Source: Gammaproteobacteria bacterium (GTDB lineage Bacteria; Pseudomonadota; Gammaproteobacteria; Burkholderiales; Thiobacillaceae). Taken from it: a stretch of 64,000 bases of DNA. Under the pieces are notes generated by a model that saw only the letters and a list, made by a program, of their open reading frames with translations, searched no databases and was not told the DNA's origin. Shown piece by piece: positions 8,432 to 17,780 of this stretch. The DNA lies in contig JAHJNN010000005.1 in assembly GCA_018820765.1 (NCBI GenBank), positions 62,001 through 126,000 on the forward strand, read 5' to 3'. The position numbers were made by a program, and so were the translations under genes. The first letter of the stretch is position 1, and every line of letters begins with the position of its first letter.

Positions 8432-10036
8432 ATGAGCGATAACGATAGATTCATTGAATGTCTGCCAGATCCTGAGCGGGTCACAGAGGGCCTGCGGGAC
8501 ACAGGCTATGAATTCGACACGGCAATAGCCGACATCATCGACAACAGCATCGCTGCCGAAGCTGATGTTGTCGATGTGCATATAAACATGGACCCTAGGG
8601 GTAATGTGATTGTCGGCATCGTCGATGACGGCCGGGGCATGGATCGGGGCGGACTTATCAACGCCCTCCGGTATGGATCGAAGAAACGCGATGACCCAGC
8701 CAGTCTTGGAAAATTCGGATTGGGTCTGAAAACCGCCTCAACCGCCTTCTGCCGTCGGCTAACCCTCGTTTCCCGCTGCATAGATGGTGCAGAGCCCCTG
8801 AAGGCGATCTGGGATCTTGATGCCGTAGCCGAGCACGGATGGCGCATAGAGATCATTCCTGCGCACAAGCACGAGATCGAGCTCTTGGACAAAACGGCCA
8901 AGGGTGGCTCGGGAACCCTCATGCTCTGGGAAAAAATTGACCGCCTCCTAGGGGAATACAAGGCTCAAGGTGGAGCGCCGGCCAAGAAGGCGTTACGCAA
9001 ATACACCGATAGCCTTGGACAGCATCTGTCCATGGTGTATCAGCGATTCCTTGATGCAAATGACAACCGGGCACGAACAGTTGTTATAAATCTGCAAGGG
9101 GCAAAGGTGCAGCCGTGGGATCCGTTCTGCTTGTCGGAAACCAAGGAACCCATCGCATTCAAGGAACTTGCAATCGAACTTGCCGAGGGTGTCGAGACCA
9201 AGTTTCTCGTCAGGGCATTTGTGCTCCCGCGTAAAGAAGACTTCAGCGACCAAGATGCAGCCAAGGGTGCTCTCATCAGCAATGACATGCAGGGGATATT
9301 TGTCTATCGAGAAAACAGGCTGATCCATGGCCCCGACTGGTTGGACATGTATCGAAAGGAGCCACACTTCAGTACATGCCGCGTGGAACTTTCGTTCAAC
9401 CACACACTGGATGAAGCGTTCCAGGTAGATATCAAAAAATCCAGGATTCTCCTGGCCAACGAGATTTACGACTGGTTACGCGACAAGTTCCTTCCTGGTC
9501 CTCGACGCGAGGCAGAATTGCGATACCGAAAGGGACAGAATACCGCTGCGACAGGAGTTGGCGCCCTGTTGCACAACTCGTCCAACAATGCAATCCACGG
9601 AAAGGCTGATGCGCTGAAGACCGCGAATCTTGAGGAATACAATGCCCAGACCGGGGAAGCCACCATCAGAAACAAGGGTGGACAGACAAAGCTCAAGATC
9701 AAGCTGGTCGAACCGGACAATCCGGGGCAAGTTCATGTACAGACCGTCGCAGATATCATCAACGGGCTGCTTTTCGAGCCTGCCTATATTTCAGGTAACC
9801 AAGGGGTGCAGATCAACACCAGCCACCCTTACTATCACAAGGTCTATCTGCCCAACCGCGATTCCCGAGTCACCATCCAAGGGCTTGATTCGCTGTTGTG
9901 GGCACTTTGCGCAGCTGAGTTGGGCTGCATCAGTAACGACACGAAACGCAAGTTTGAGGAGATGCGTTTTGAGGTCTCACGTCTGTTGCGACAGTTGGTC
10001 GAGGATATGCCTGACGCCCCTGAAGATCCACAATGA
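8432..10036 (+). CDS. MORC-type GHKL ATPase
   Basis: An ATP-driven dimerising clamp of the GHKL class. N-box: ADIIDNSI, with Asn38 as the Mg ligand. G1 box: VDDGRGMD at 65-71. G2 box: GKFGLGLKTAS near 92-102. A transducer-like region follows that keeps NRLIHGP and a conserved lysine (VDIKKSRI), as in MORC/MutL/Hsp90-like proteins. There is no MutL endonuclease motif. Bacterial MORC proteins have been reported in restriction-modification operons with methylase, Vsr and SNF2 genes (Iyer, Abhiman and Aravind, 2008), the same company seen here. Likely role: ATP-gated loading or loop trapping of target DNA. Confidence 0.87.
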   Translation: MSDNDRFIECLPDPERVTEGLRDTGYEFDTAIADIIDNSIAAEADVVDVHINMDPRGNVIVGIVDDGRGMDRGGLINALRYGSKKRDDPASLGKFGLGLKTASTAFCRRLTLVSRCIDGAEPLKAIWDLDAVAEHGWRIEIIPAHKHEIELLDKTAKGGSGTLMLWEKIDRLLGEYKAQGGAPAKKALRKYTDSLGQHLSMVYQRFLDANDNRARTVVINLQGAKVQPWDPFCLSETKEPIAFKELAIELAEGVETKFLVRAFVLPRKEDFSDQDAAKGALISNDMQGIFVYRENRLIHGPDWLDMYRKEPHFSTCRVELSFNHTLDEAFQVDIKKSRILLANEIYDWLRDKFLPGPRREAELRYRKGQNTAATGVGALLHNSSNNAIHGKADALKTANLEEYNAQTGEATIRNKGGQTKLKIKLVEPDNPGQVHVQTVADIINGLLFEPAYISGNQGVQINTSHPYYHKVYLPNRDSRVTIQGLDSLLWALCAAELGCISNDTKRKFEEMRFEVSRLLRQLVEDMPDAPEDPQ

Positions 10037-10854
10037 TCGATACCACACTGCTTCTCGAACGTCTTGGCGCGCGCTTCGGACATGATCTATCAGTCGAGCC
10101 TGAGGGTGACATTGGGCATGTTGCCATAAGGGTTCCTGGCCTCCCGCCTCCGGACGGATTCCGTCTCATCCTTTCGTCTGGATGGAGATCAATGGAAGCA
10201 GTGTTTTCTCCCGATCCATTCGCCTCAAGGTTGATGAAAACCTTGTGCTCGGATGATCCTCAACGCAGAAAAGAGTTTGCTGCCTTGGCAAGTACTTTTG
10301 GCGCTGTGGGGGTGACAAGTTCAGTACGTGTTGATGAGAAATCTGTAGATCCCAATTCGTTGCCTGAGGGTCCATGGTCGAAAGTTGAAATCTCTTGTAT
10401 CAGGCTAACTGACAAATCCGACGAACAAGGCGATGCCGAGAGGGTTGCCTCAGCCTCTCTTGCGCTTGTTCTTGCCCTTCTCCCTGTCGAGCGTGAATCT
10501 GTAGAAATTAGTCCATTAGCGCAGGGGTTGCCCGAGGGGGCGCTCGTTCGCCTTGCCGTAAATCGTTACGAGCGGAGTCCCTCAAACCGAGCCGCTGCGA
10601 TCGCGGTGCATGGTGCTTATTGTCATGCATGCGGTTTTGATTTTTCAGCCTTCTATGGAATGCTGGGCGATGGATTTATCGAAGTTCATCACCGGGTCCC
10701 AGTGTCCTCCCTTGGAGAAGGATATGTGATTGATCCCTCACAGGACTTGGTTCCACTTTGCGCAAATTGTCATCAAATGGTTCATCGTGAAGATCCTCCG
10801 ATTTCGCCTGAAGATCTTCGGGGCCTTCTTGTCACGCGCGGAGTCATTCGTTGA
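10033..10854 (+). CDS. HNH endonuclease, probable effector nuclease of the MORC module
   Basis: The C-terminal 80 residues form an HNH finger: YCHACGFDF, then IEVHHRVPVSS, then LVPLCANCHQMVH. This gives two CxxC zinc pairs and a His-His/Asn-His active site. The N-terminal ~180 residues are not recognised and may bind the partner proteins. The ATG overlaps the MORC stop as ATGA, so it is the last gene of the coupled operon. It is the only clear double-strand-cutting nuclease in the set and therefore the likely restriction effector (inference). Confidence 0.87.
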   Translation: MIDTTLLLERLGARFGHDLSVEPEGDIGHVAIRVPGLPPPDGFRLILSSGWRSMEAVFSPDPFASRLMKTLCSDDPQRRKEFAALASTFGAVGVTSSVRVDEKSVDPNSLPEGPWSKVEISCIRLTDKSDEQGDAERVASASLALVLALLPVERESVEISPLAQGLPEGALVRLAVNRYERSPSNRAAAIAVHGAYCHACGFDFSAFYGMLGDGFIEVHHRVPVSSLGEGYVIDPSQDLVPLCANCHQMVHREDPPISPEDLRGLLVTRGVIR

Positions 10855-10926
10855 ACTAGATACGTATTGAGTCTGATTGGCGCAATTCAATTAAGGGATA
10901 GATAAACTGCTGTTTACCTATAGCAT

Positions 10927-11144
10927 GATTCTGTTGAAAAACTCGAATTTCCGATGCTCCGAATTTATGCCAGAAACCATGCCGATTTGGAATCCTGTTC
11001 AATAGGCATGCATAGATTCGTTTAGGTGATCTTGGTTAAGTTTGAGAGCAATTTCCGTGGTCCCAAGTATCCATGACCGACGCACGGTCCATAAAGCCTT
11101 AGAACTTTTTCTGCTCTACCAAAAAAGAATTTTTCAACAGAATC
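10927..11144. mobile_element. MITE-like element with 15-bp inverted ends
   Basis: Perfect 15-bp terminal inverted repeats, GATTCTGTTGAAAAA at the left and TTTTTCAACAGAATC at the right, enclose 188 bases without a gene. Both ends are flanked by the tetranucleotide GCAT, which reads as a 4-bp target-site duplication. The size (218 bp) and lack of coding capacity fit a non-autonomous transposable element that would need a transposase from elsewhere. It lies immediately downstream of the HNH gene, in a gap (10855-11453) that otherwise shows nothing. Confidence 0.65.
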
Positions 11145-11453
11145 GCATACAAGCTGACGTTCAACTGTTCGGCGCTGCCGCCATCAGCAACCGGCCATAT
11201 TGCTGATGTAGCGCGGATGGTTTTTCACGGCAGCGAAGGCTTGCCGTCATCGCGATAGGTTCGTCTCTCTGGCTTGTGGAACCAAAACCACGTGGACGAG
11301 GATTGCGATCAGCCGTTTCTGAGTGACCTGTAAAACCCGGTCGGCAAATAAGACTGTCCCGATCGATTATTTGGACTGGATGCCCAGCCGGACGCTACCG
11401 CATGGAGGCAGTGCCCGACTCGCTTACCATTGATATCGGAAGCGGATATTTCC

Positions 11454-11741
11454 TTACTTCTTTTTGGTGCCGTTTACCGCAGCTTTCAGGGTCGCGCCCG
11501 CCTTGAATGCTGGGACCTTGGCAGCTTTGATCTTTAGCGCTTCACCCGTCTTGGGGTTGCGGCCGGTGCGTGCGGCGCGTTTGCGTACTTCAAATGTCCC
11601 AAAACCAACCAGCGAGAGGGAGTCGCCCTTTTTCAGGGTGCCCGAGATGATGTCTATCAGTGCGCCGACGTTACGCTCAGCATCCGCCTTGGTGGATTCG
11701 GTCTTGGCGGCCAGCGCCTCGATGAGTTCTTTTCTGTTCAT
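11454..11741 (-). CDS. HU-family nucleoid DNA-binding protein
   Basis: A small DNA-bending protein. The 95 residues begin [14 protein letters not shown] and carry the HU/IHF core: [24 protein letters not shown], then a lysine-rich C-terminus. The track ORF starts at 11939, but the ATG at 11741 has a strong AAGGAG ribosome site and gives the normal family length. Carried by the ICE between the relaxase and the MORC module, it may aid relaxosome or recombination complexes, or act as an extra copy of the chromosomal HU. The role is inference. Confidence 0.93.
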   Translation of the reverse strand: MNRKELIEALAAKTESTKADAERNVGALIDIISGTLKKGDSLSLVGFGTFEVRKRAARTGRNPKTGEALKIKAAKVPAFKAGATLKAAVNGTKKK

Positions 11742-11928
11742 GTTTAAAGCTCTCCTTGGGAGTGTTTGTAAAAATCCGGTACGGATTATTGTTAAAACGT
11801 AGTCTGCTTGCAATGCCCAGTTTCTGCGTATGCATTCATTGGCAACGCGAACGTCGCAGCCAGCCGCATGGGGTGGCTGCACCTGCTTTGCTGGAAACTG
11901 CAACCACCTTTTTCGTACTAGCCTATGC

Positions 11929-13872
11929 TTACCGTCCACGCTGCCGTTCCAACCCCCACGTAACCGATGACCCCCGCACGATGGCCGATACCTGCTGCCC
12001 CAGCCGCTGTTCCACCACCGGCCTCCACGGCACTAGGCTGAAACCCATGCCGTCGTCCAGCATCGCGAAGCGACCGCTGGCGAGCTGGACTGAGCGGCGG
12101 TAGATGCCGTTTGCGCGCTCGCCTTCGCGCAGCGGGCGATGGAGTAGCCCGGTCTGATGCTGGATCACTTTGCCCACCTCGGCCAATTCCCGGTCGCGCA
12201 AGGTGGCTAACAGGTTGCGCGCTAAAACCACGCGCGCGCCACGCCGTTCGGCCAGGCCCTGCTCGACGAGGAAATTCATCCGGTCCTGCAACGCACCATG
12301 CACCTGCGCACCGAAGCCCTGTGGCGACAGATTCCTGGCACCCCCCACCATTTGATGATCCAGCCATGTTGCGCCCTGGGCGCGCACTTGCTGTTCGATC
12401 GGCAGGTGCGAACGCAAATCGATGATGCCCTCTGCGGCCCGCTGCGCATCGTGCGCTTGAGCACGTGACAGGAAGTCAGGCGGTATGCGCCAAACGCCAT
12501 CGACCATGCGCTCCACGATCCCGGAGCGGCGCAGCGCTTCGAGCCGGCGCACATGGGCATCGACCCCGGCTTGTGGGTCTGCGGTTCCTTCCTGTCGAAG
12601 CTGCACAAGATGGTCAGCACTGCGGTAAAGACCGTCGCGCACGATGCCCGCGATGTTGCGATCGACTGATCGTTCTCGTCCGGCAGATTTCGTTTCCACG
12701 ATGCCACCCACCGGCAGTGCTGCCAGGTCGGCGCCGACCGGCAGACGAACATAGTGTGCGCGGCCATCGATACCATCAACCACCAGATAGCCCCGGTCAT
12801 TGAGCTCGTCGGCCAGCCCTTTGGCGGCGATGCGGCCGATAACGGGTCTTGTTGGCTCTGTTTCCAGTACACACTCCCTCTGCTGTCCCTGCATGGCCTT
12901 GTGCATCGTGCGCAGGATGTCGCCGCGCTCTCCCATGGCGGTCAATGTCTGTTGCATGTTCGGGGATAGCCGCCAGTGGTTCGCGTCGATGCGTTCGGCC
13001 AGTTCCATCGCTTCCAGCCGCTGCAGTCGGGCACGAAGGAGGGTCTGGCGCTGTCGGTCGTTGGGTTGCCGGGTCAGGTCCACCCTGTCCAGCCTGGCGT
13101 GCTGCAACAGCGCCCGGTCCAGACTCGTCAGCCGATCCTGTTCAACTTCCCGCAGTAGTCCCTGCCGGATATCCAGTTCGCTGCGTGGCCCCAAGCATTC
13201 GGTCGCCAGTTCGCTGGCGCGCGTGCGCATGCCGTGCGCCATGTAGTCCGGCGCGATCACCAGGTCCTGACCATTGGCTGCGCGCCCGCGCAGCACGATG
13301 TGCATATGCGGGTTGTCCGTATCCCAGTGATCGACGGCCACCCAGTCCAGCCGGGTTTCCAGGTCGGTGGCCATGCGTCGCATGAGCTCGCGCGTGTAAG
13401 CGCGCAGGTCTTCGAGCTCTCCGGCATCCTCCACCGAGACGATGAAACGGAACTGGTGGCGGTCGCCCTTGCCGCGTTCCTCGAAGGCCTTGAGGTCGGC
13501 CGTGTCGGTCTCGGGGCCGTAGGCTTGCCCTTGCCCTCCATCACGCGTCACGCCATCGCGCTCGATGTAGCGCAGGTGCGTGGACACGGAATGGGCGCCA
13601 GCCTTCTTCAGCACCACATAGCGGGACTTGATGACCACGCGACGCGCGTCGGCTCCAAGCCTGCTGCCCGCCAACCCGGCGGCCACGCGGCCGCGTCCGA
13701 AGGACGATGCGGGACGTGCACCACGCCCCCAAGAAGCCTTCGGACCCGCCTTCGAGACCTGCTTAAGGACCTGCGAGACAAAGCGCTGTGTGCGCTGACC
13801 GCTTTGCAATCCATCCGGGCGTTTAGGCGCCCCCGGCTTGATGCGCAAACGCTCATCGTCACGCGTGGCCAT
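11929..13872 (-). CDS. Conjugative relaxase, VirD2-like with DUF3363
   Basis: This nicks and covalently binds DNA at oriT to start conjugative transfer. I place the start at the ATG at 13872 (647 aa), because the upstream part of the track ORF has no resemblance to relaxases. The N-terminal half contains a conserved tyrosine-rich segment ([21 protein letters not shown]) and the HUH metal motif [10 protein letters not shown] near residue 190. The second half is the DUF3363 region found in Tn4371-type relaxases. traF would normally be its close neighbour, but an IS110 element now separates them. Confidence 0.9.
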   Translation of the reverse strand: MATRDDERLRIKPGAPKRPDGLQSGQRTQRFVSQVLKQVSKAGPKASWGRGARPASSFGRGRVAAGLAGSRLGADARRVVIKSRYVVLKKAGAHSVSTHLRYIERDGVTRDGGQGQAYGPETDTADLKAFEERGKGDRHQFRFIVSVEDAGELEDLRAYTRELMRRMATDLETRLDWVAVDHWDTDNPHMHIVLRGRAANGQDLVIAPDYMAHGMRTRASELATECLGPRSELDIRQGLLREVEQDRLTSLDRALLQHARLDRVDLTRQPNDRQRQTLLRARLQRLEAMELAERIDANHWRLSPNMQQTLTAMGERGDILRTMHKAMQGQQRECVLETEPTRPVIGRIAAKGLADELNDRGYLVVDGIDGRAHYVRLPVGADLAALPVGGIVETKSAGRERSVDRNIAGIVRDGLYRSADHLVQLRQEGTADPQAGVDAHVRRLEALRRSGIVERMVDGVWRIPPDFLSRAQAHDAQRAAEGIIDLRSHLPIEQQVRAQGATWLDHQMVGGARNLSPQGFGAQVHGALQDRMNFLVEQGLAERRGARVVLARNLLATLRDRELAEVGKVIQHQTGLLHRPLREGERANGIYRRSVQLASGRFAMLDDGMGFSLVPWRPVVEQRLGQQVSAIVRGSSVTWGLERQRGR

Positions 13873-14061
13873 GACACACGCTCCATCGTAGTCTGGCAAC
13901 CCGCGTCGAAGACGGCACGCGGGAAACCTTGAAGCCGTCCGGCTCGGCATCCAGTGACGGCACGCCGGCAACAGGCCGCCGTGCCACGCCCAACCCACGT
14001 GCAGACTGACCTTGCGGCCGGGCGCGTGCTGGCCCTTTTATCTTGCCTAGCTGATTCGGGT

Positions 14062-14077
14062 GGTGATTGCAATCACC
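14062..14077. promoter_or_regulatory. Perfect 16-bp palindrome upstream of the relaxase gene
   Basis: GGTGATTGCAATCACC is a perfect 16-bp palindrome, 190 bases before the relaxase start. It lies in the 510-base gap (13873-14384) between the relaxase and the IS110 transposase, which holds no convincing gene. The position suits an operator for the transfer genes or part of an oriT region; the sequence alone cannot separate these. Confidence 0.4.
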
Positions 14078-14384
14078 CTCTTCATCGCGCCGCTTTCGTC
14101 TGTACCGATGGTGTGCACCTCGATGACCAAGTGAACAGTCATTTCCAACGTCTGTGGCCAGGCGGTTCATGCGTAGCTCCGTGCTCAACGCAAAGGGTCG
14201 GCACATGCTCGGATCAGATTTGATTGGAACGGCGCAAGCACTACGCGCGTGCTCTTGAAACGACATCTCGTTCGACATCGTTTCCACACCGGCAAGATAG
14301 CGCGCTCGTTCCAATCCACGACTCCACTCAAGACACATTCGTTCTTCCTCGACTGTCACCCAACGGGGTGCTGATTGACGCCGT

Positions 14385-15437
14385 TTAAGGCGACGTGATC
14401 GCCGGTGCCGAGGGTTTGTCCTCGCTCCAGCGAAACTCGGTACCATCAATCCACATACGGTGCAGGATCACCGCGAGCTTGCGCGACACGGCGATGGTGG
14501 CCTTCTTGATCCCGCTGCGCTTCATGATGCGCAGGCCCCAGGTCCGTAATGCGCACGTTTTACGGCAACGTCGCAGCAACGAGCCCGCCGCATCGTATAG
14601 CGCCTGGCGTACCTCGCGGTCACCACACTTGGAGATGCGTCCGGTGTAGTCCACCTCGCCAGACTGGTAGCGTCGCGGCGTCATCCCAAAGTGCGCCCCG
14701 ACCGTGCGCGAGCGCTTAAAGCGCTGCGGATCATCAACCCCGGTGCGGAATGACAGTGCGGCAATGGGGCCCACACCAGGAACCGTCATCAGGCGTCGAC
14801 AGACTGGGTCGGCCAACGTCGCTTTGACGACCAGCCGATGCATCCGCTGGTGTTCCACCAGCAATGTCCCGCGAACCGCCAGGAGGCCCCGCATCAGTTC
14901 CTGAATGAGGGCATCGGCCTTCTCCGACAGCGTCATGACGCGAGCGGCAAAGCGTCCCCGGCTGATACTGCCGACCTTCAGACCGAAGGCGCGCAGGGTG
15001 CCGCGGATCTCGTTCTCAACGTCGATCAATTTATGCACGACCATCTTTCGGCAACCCAATAACATGCGCAACTGCTGCGCTTCCTGACTCTTGACGTGGA
15101 CTACCTTGAACCAGCCCAGGCGCATCAGATGCGCAATGCCACGGGCGTCATTGCGGTCAGTCTTGTTACGCATCGTCGCGAGCGACACATGCGTGTGCCA
15201 CGCTTCGATCATGACGGCCTCAAAACCGCGGGCGGCGAGTTCCGCTTGCAGCCAGCCGCCCAGCGAGCTCGCTTCCACACCAACGTGGCGCAGCGCGGCC
15301 ATGTACGGCTGCAGCGCGGTCGCGATGGCATCTGGCTCGCTCAACACCTTACGTTCCAAAAGTACGTTGCCTTCGGCATCCACGACGCAGACGGCCGTTT
15401 CCTTCAAGGACACATCTAAACCCGCATAAATGTTCAT
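14385..15437 (-). CDS. IS110-family transposase (DEDD recombinase)
   Basis: A 350-residue transposase. The N-terminal RuvC-like DEDD domain starts IYAGLDVSLKET and includes KTDRNDARGIAHL near 92-104. The C-terminal Transposase_20 domain has the helix-hairpin-helix LMTVPGVGPIAALSF and the serine-containing region near AAGSLLRR. This class moves by site-specific recombination and makes no terminal inverted repeats or target duplication, so the element's edges cannot be fixed here. The gene is intact. It was inserted between traF and the relaxase gene, in the same orientation as the backbone. Confidence 0.93.
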   Translation of the reverse strand: MNIYAGLDVSLKETAVCVVDAEGNVLLERKVLSEPDAIATALQPYMAALRHVGVEASSLGGWLQAELAARGFEAVMIEAWHTHVSLATMRNKTDRNDARGIAHLMRLGWFKVVHVKSQEAQQLRMLLGCRKMVVHKLIDVENEIRGTLRAFGLKVGSISRGRFAARVMTLSEKADALIQELMRGLLAVRGTLLVEHQRMHRLVVKATLADPVCRRLMTVPGVGPIAALSFRTGVDDPQRFKRSRTVGAHFGMTPRRYQSGEVDYTGRISKCGDREVRQALYDAAGSLLRRCRKTCALRTWGLRIMKRSGIKKATIAVSRKLAVILHRMWIDGTEFRWSEDKPSAPAITSP

Positions 15438-15695
15438 GATTTAGTCCCTCCTAAAGGGTAGTGAGTGGTCGGAATACTTTGCCACTGCCGGGGTACGCAC
15501 TCAAACAATGCGGCGCTGTGTGCGTAATGGCGAGCCCGAAACAGTCCGAGCCCTCCGTCTTTTCCGATCGCTGGCGCGACCGGCTCCGACGGGCGGACTG
15601 CGATCGTCTGCACGGGTGAAGCACCGCAACCGCAGGCTGTGTGGCAAGCGACGTGCAGTGGGACTGCACGAGAACTAGCAAACACCGCTGCACGT
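15438..15695 (-). other. Non-coding flank upstream of the IS110 transposase, possible bridge RNA region
   Basis: The 258 bases between the traF stop and the transposase start hold no plausible gene. In IS110-type elements the leader upstream of the transposase encodes a structured bridge RNA that specifies donor and target DNA. Part of this interval should be that leader. A hairpin GTGCAGTGGGACTGCAC is visible near 15654-15670. No RNA fold was computed, so this is an expectation and not an observation. Confidence 0.3.
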
Positions 15696-16220
15696 TCATG
15701 GCGTGCCCCACGTCCATAGCGGCTGCGCGCTGCCGATCACGGCGGAGACAGCAACGGGACCGAAGTAGCGGCTGTCAAACGACGCTGGATTCGTCGCACT
15801 GAGCAGGAACAGCTCGCCATCATGAAGCCGCCGACATTGCTGCCAGGCCGACAGTGGACGGCCACGGGCATCGACTCTGTGGACGCCAGCGACTGCCACG
15901 CCGTCGATGCGAACGATGTGTTTCTCGATGCAAACCTGCTGCGGTGACATCGCGCCAATGCGCTTGAGCAGCGGGATGTGCAGAGGCAGGTAGCCGCGTT
16001 GCGCAGCCAGCGTAGCGGCGTCTGCCGGAAGGCTGGCGAGCACAATGCTGTCGACGTGCAGCGAGTGGGGTGGGCCGATGCGGTACCAGCCAGGTGGCAC
16101 GCTGTCGCTGGGGTTGTAGACGATGCGCGCAACCGGTGTATGAACCGACGACCAGGCGAGTGCAGCGATGCCGAGGACGGTGAACAATACGACACCCCAG
16201 CGGTAGAGGTGGGTGTTCAT
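15696..16220 (-). CDS. traF: TraF, conjugation S26-type peptidase
   Basis: A signal-peptidase-like serine protease that matures the conjugative pilin (TrbC) of IncP/Tn4371-type systems. The 174 residues start with a membrane anchor (about 8-26). Then comes the catalytic-serine segment DSVPPGWYRIGP (the usual SxPxGxY position) and a downstream LKRIGAMSPQQVCI block with the probable lysine. The C-terminal DSRYFGPV is the S26 box. The start overlaps the DUF2840 stop by 4 bp. The periplasmic active site faces the pilin precursor. Confidence 0.9.
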   Translation of the reverse strand: MNTHLYRWGVVLFTVLGIAALAWSSVHTPVARIVYNPSDSVPPGWYRIGPPHSLHVDSIVLASLPADAATLAAQRGYLPLHIPLLKRIGAMSPQQVCIEKHIVRIDGVAVAGVHRVDARGRPLSAWQQCRRLHDGELFLLSATNPASFDSRYFGPVAVSAVIGSAQPLWTWGTP

Positions 16221-16750
16221 CGCAACACCTCGCCCGCGAGGTAAGCCGCATGCCGTTCGACAGAGTAGGGCGGCAATGGCAGGCGCGCAGACAGCCGGTT
16301 GCCCAGCGTCCGCCAGTACGCAGGCGACACCGCTGCCGGATCGATGCCGAGCGCTTCAATGGCGTCGATTTGCGGCAACACCGACTGCACCTGCCGTTCA
16401 CCTTCGGCGCACAGCAGCAGGCGGGCACCCGGCTGGATGCCCGCGATGCGTTGCACCGCATCGAGCGGCGTGCACGCCTGCAGCACCATGAGCTGCCAGC
16501 GTGTCGTGCCATAGTCGTTGGACTCCCAGCGCACGCGGCAGAACACAGCCGCCGGTGTGAAGATCGCGCAGCGCCGCCAGCGATCCAGCCGCAGTTCACG
16601 CAGCGGATGACCGAAGCGCAGGTAGACGCTGATCCGCTGCTCGACGAACGCCAGTGATACACGCGTCAGCGGCGTGTCGTTCGTGACGATGGAAAGCACG
16701 GGATGGGGTAGGGGTGGCGCATCGTTTACCGCCTGCAGTAGTGCGTTCAT
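16217..16750 (-). CDS. DUF2840 protein of the Tn4371-type backbone
   Basis: A 177-residue protein of unknown function that regularly lies between the parA cluster and traF in these ICEs. Visible landmarks are VEQRISVYLRFGHPLRELRLDR near 35-56 and a C-terminal PAYWRTLGNRLSARL. It has no signal peptide, membrane segment or catalytic motif. It overlaps both neighbours by 4 bp, so it belongs to the parA-traF transcription unit. The DUF assignment is by family resemblance and context. Confidence 0.8.
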   Translation of the reverse strand: MNALLQAVNDAPPLPHPVLSIVTNDTPLTRVSLAFVEQRISVYLRFGHPLRELRLDRWRRCAIFTPAAVFCRVRWESNDYGTTRWQLMVLQACTPLDAVQRIAGIQPGARLLLCAEGERQVQSVLPQIDAIEALGIDPAAVSPAYWRTLGNRLSARLPLPPYSVERHAAYLAGEVLR

Positions 16751-16992
16751 GGCTGCTTCTCCGGGAATTCATGTTCCAGTAGCGCGCGCAGCATCTCGGC
16801 GACCGTGAGGCCGCGTGTGAAGGCTGCAATCTTGATGCGGGCGCGCAGCGCCGGCGTCACGTCGAGGGTCAGCCGGGCGGTGTAGAGATCGGTCTTGCCG
16901 ATGTCTGCACCCTCACCCTGGCGCACCCAAGCGTCCGCGTGCGGGTTGGCAGGCGGACGCGATCCAATCGCAATGCGTTTGCCGTTCTTCAT
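16747..16992 (-). CDS. Small ribbon-helix-helix-like protein downstream of parA
   Basis: An 81-residue basic protein. The C-terminal half (YTARLTLDVTPALRARIKIAAFTRGLTVAEMLRALLE) is a ribbon-helix-helix pattern: a beta strand followed by two helices. Such proteins act as ParG/ParB-like partners or autorepressors of a ParA gene, and this one lies 10 bp after parA. I start it at the ATG at 16992, because the eight extra residues of the longer frame look random. Its partition role is inference. Confidence 0.75.
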   Translation of the reverse strand: MKNGKRIAIGSRPPANPHADAWVRQGEGADIGKTDLYTARLTLDVTPALRARIKIAAFTRGLTVAEMLRALLEHEFPEKQP

Positions 16993-17002
16993 CGCGCCAT
17001 CC

Positions 17003-17644
17003 TCAACACTGTGCAATCCTCAGCACTTCAGTGGCGAGCGCCGCGATCTCGCGTGCAGCCATGCTGTCCACGTCGAGTTCGCGCGCGAGCTGACCCCTGG
17101 CCACGCTGTCAGCAAACACGATGCGCTGCCGAACTTCCGAGCGCAGCGAGGGCAATGGTTGATCGGCGAGAGCACTGCGTGCCTCGCGTCCGATCACCGT
17201 GGTGCTGACGCGCCGGTTGATGACGAAGGCCGCGCGCAGTGCGGGCCGGAACACCTGTGCTTCGCGAATCAATGACACCATCTCGGCGCTGGCCCAGACG
17301 TCGTAGGGGCTGGGTTGCACGGGAATCAGAACGAGGTCGGCTGCCAGCAGCGCTGAGCGCGCGAGGGAGGCGATCCGGGGTGGACCATCGATCACGATGT
17401 GATCGCAGCGCCTGGCAAATTCTGGAGCTTCCTGATGCAGGTTTTCTCTTGCCAGGCCGACAGCACCGAACAGCCTGGGCAAGCCGTTCTGGCTACGCCG
17501 TTGCGTCCAGTCCAGCGCTGACCCCTGAGGATCGGCATCGACCAGGAGCACCGAGCTGCCCTGCATGGCCAGTTCACCTGCGATGTGCGTGGCGAGGGTG
17601 GTCTTGCCGACTCCGCCTTTCTGGTTGAGCAGCGCGATGATCAT
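17003..17644 (-). CDS. parA: ParA-family partition ATPase
   Basis: A Walker-type ATPase that positions DNA during partition. Deviant Walker A KGGVGKTTLATHIA lies at residues 8-21, and Walker A' VLLVDADPQGSA near 33-44. The HIVIDGPPRIASL motif and LIPVQPSPYDVWA follow, all typical of plasmid and ICE ParA (MinD/ParA superfamily). The 213-residue length is that of the small ParA class, which lacks an N-terminal HTH. I prefer the ATG at 17644. Together with repA and the nearby iterons, it suggests the ICE can be maintained for a time as a replicating circle. Confidence 0.93.
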   Translation of the reverse strand: MIIALLNQKGGVGKTTLATHIAGELAMQGSSVLLVDADPQGSALDWTQRRSQNGLPRLFGAVGLARENLHQEAPEFARRCDHIVIDGPPRIASLARSALLAADLVLIPVQPSPYDVWASAEMVSLIREAQVFRPALRAAFVINRRVSTTVIGREARSALADQPLPSLRSEVRQRIVFADSVARGQLARELDVDSMAAREIAALATEVLRIAQC

Positions 17645-17710
17645 GCTGTGCTGCGTGCCGCCTGCCGGTTTATCCACAGCGTACGGGCTTTTCTTATTGT
17701 TAGTTTTATA

Positions 17711-17734
17711 GATTTTAAGTTAGATTCTAAGTTA
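17711..17734. repeat. AT-rich 12-bp direct repeat between parA and repA
   Basis: Two tandem copies of GATT(T/C)TAAGTTA with no spacer. They lie 47 bases from the iterons, within an AT-rich stretch that stands out from the GC-rich surroundings. They could be the DNA-unwinding part of an origin or a ParA-partner operator. Confidence 0.5.
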
Positions 17735-17780
17735 AGGGGCGCCGAGATCCGCATGGATAAAGGCTTGGCGACCCGTCCGT

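Noticed and set aside
4298-10854. DISARM system
   Set aside because: A C5 methyltransferase and an SNF2 ATPase recall DISARM class 2, but there is no DrmA/DrmB helicase pair and no PLD nuclease; MORC, Vsr and EcoRII-N point elsewhere.
10927-11144. Terminator formed by the 15-bp inverted repeat
   Set aside because: The arms are separated by 188 bases and flanked by a matching GCAT, which fits a transposable element better than an RNA hairpin.
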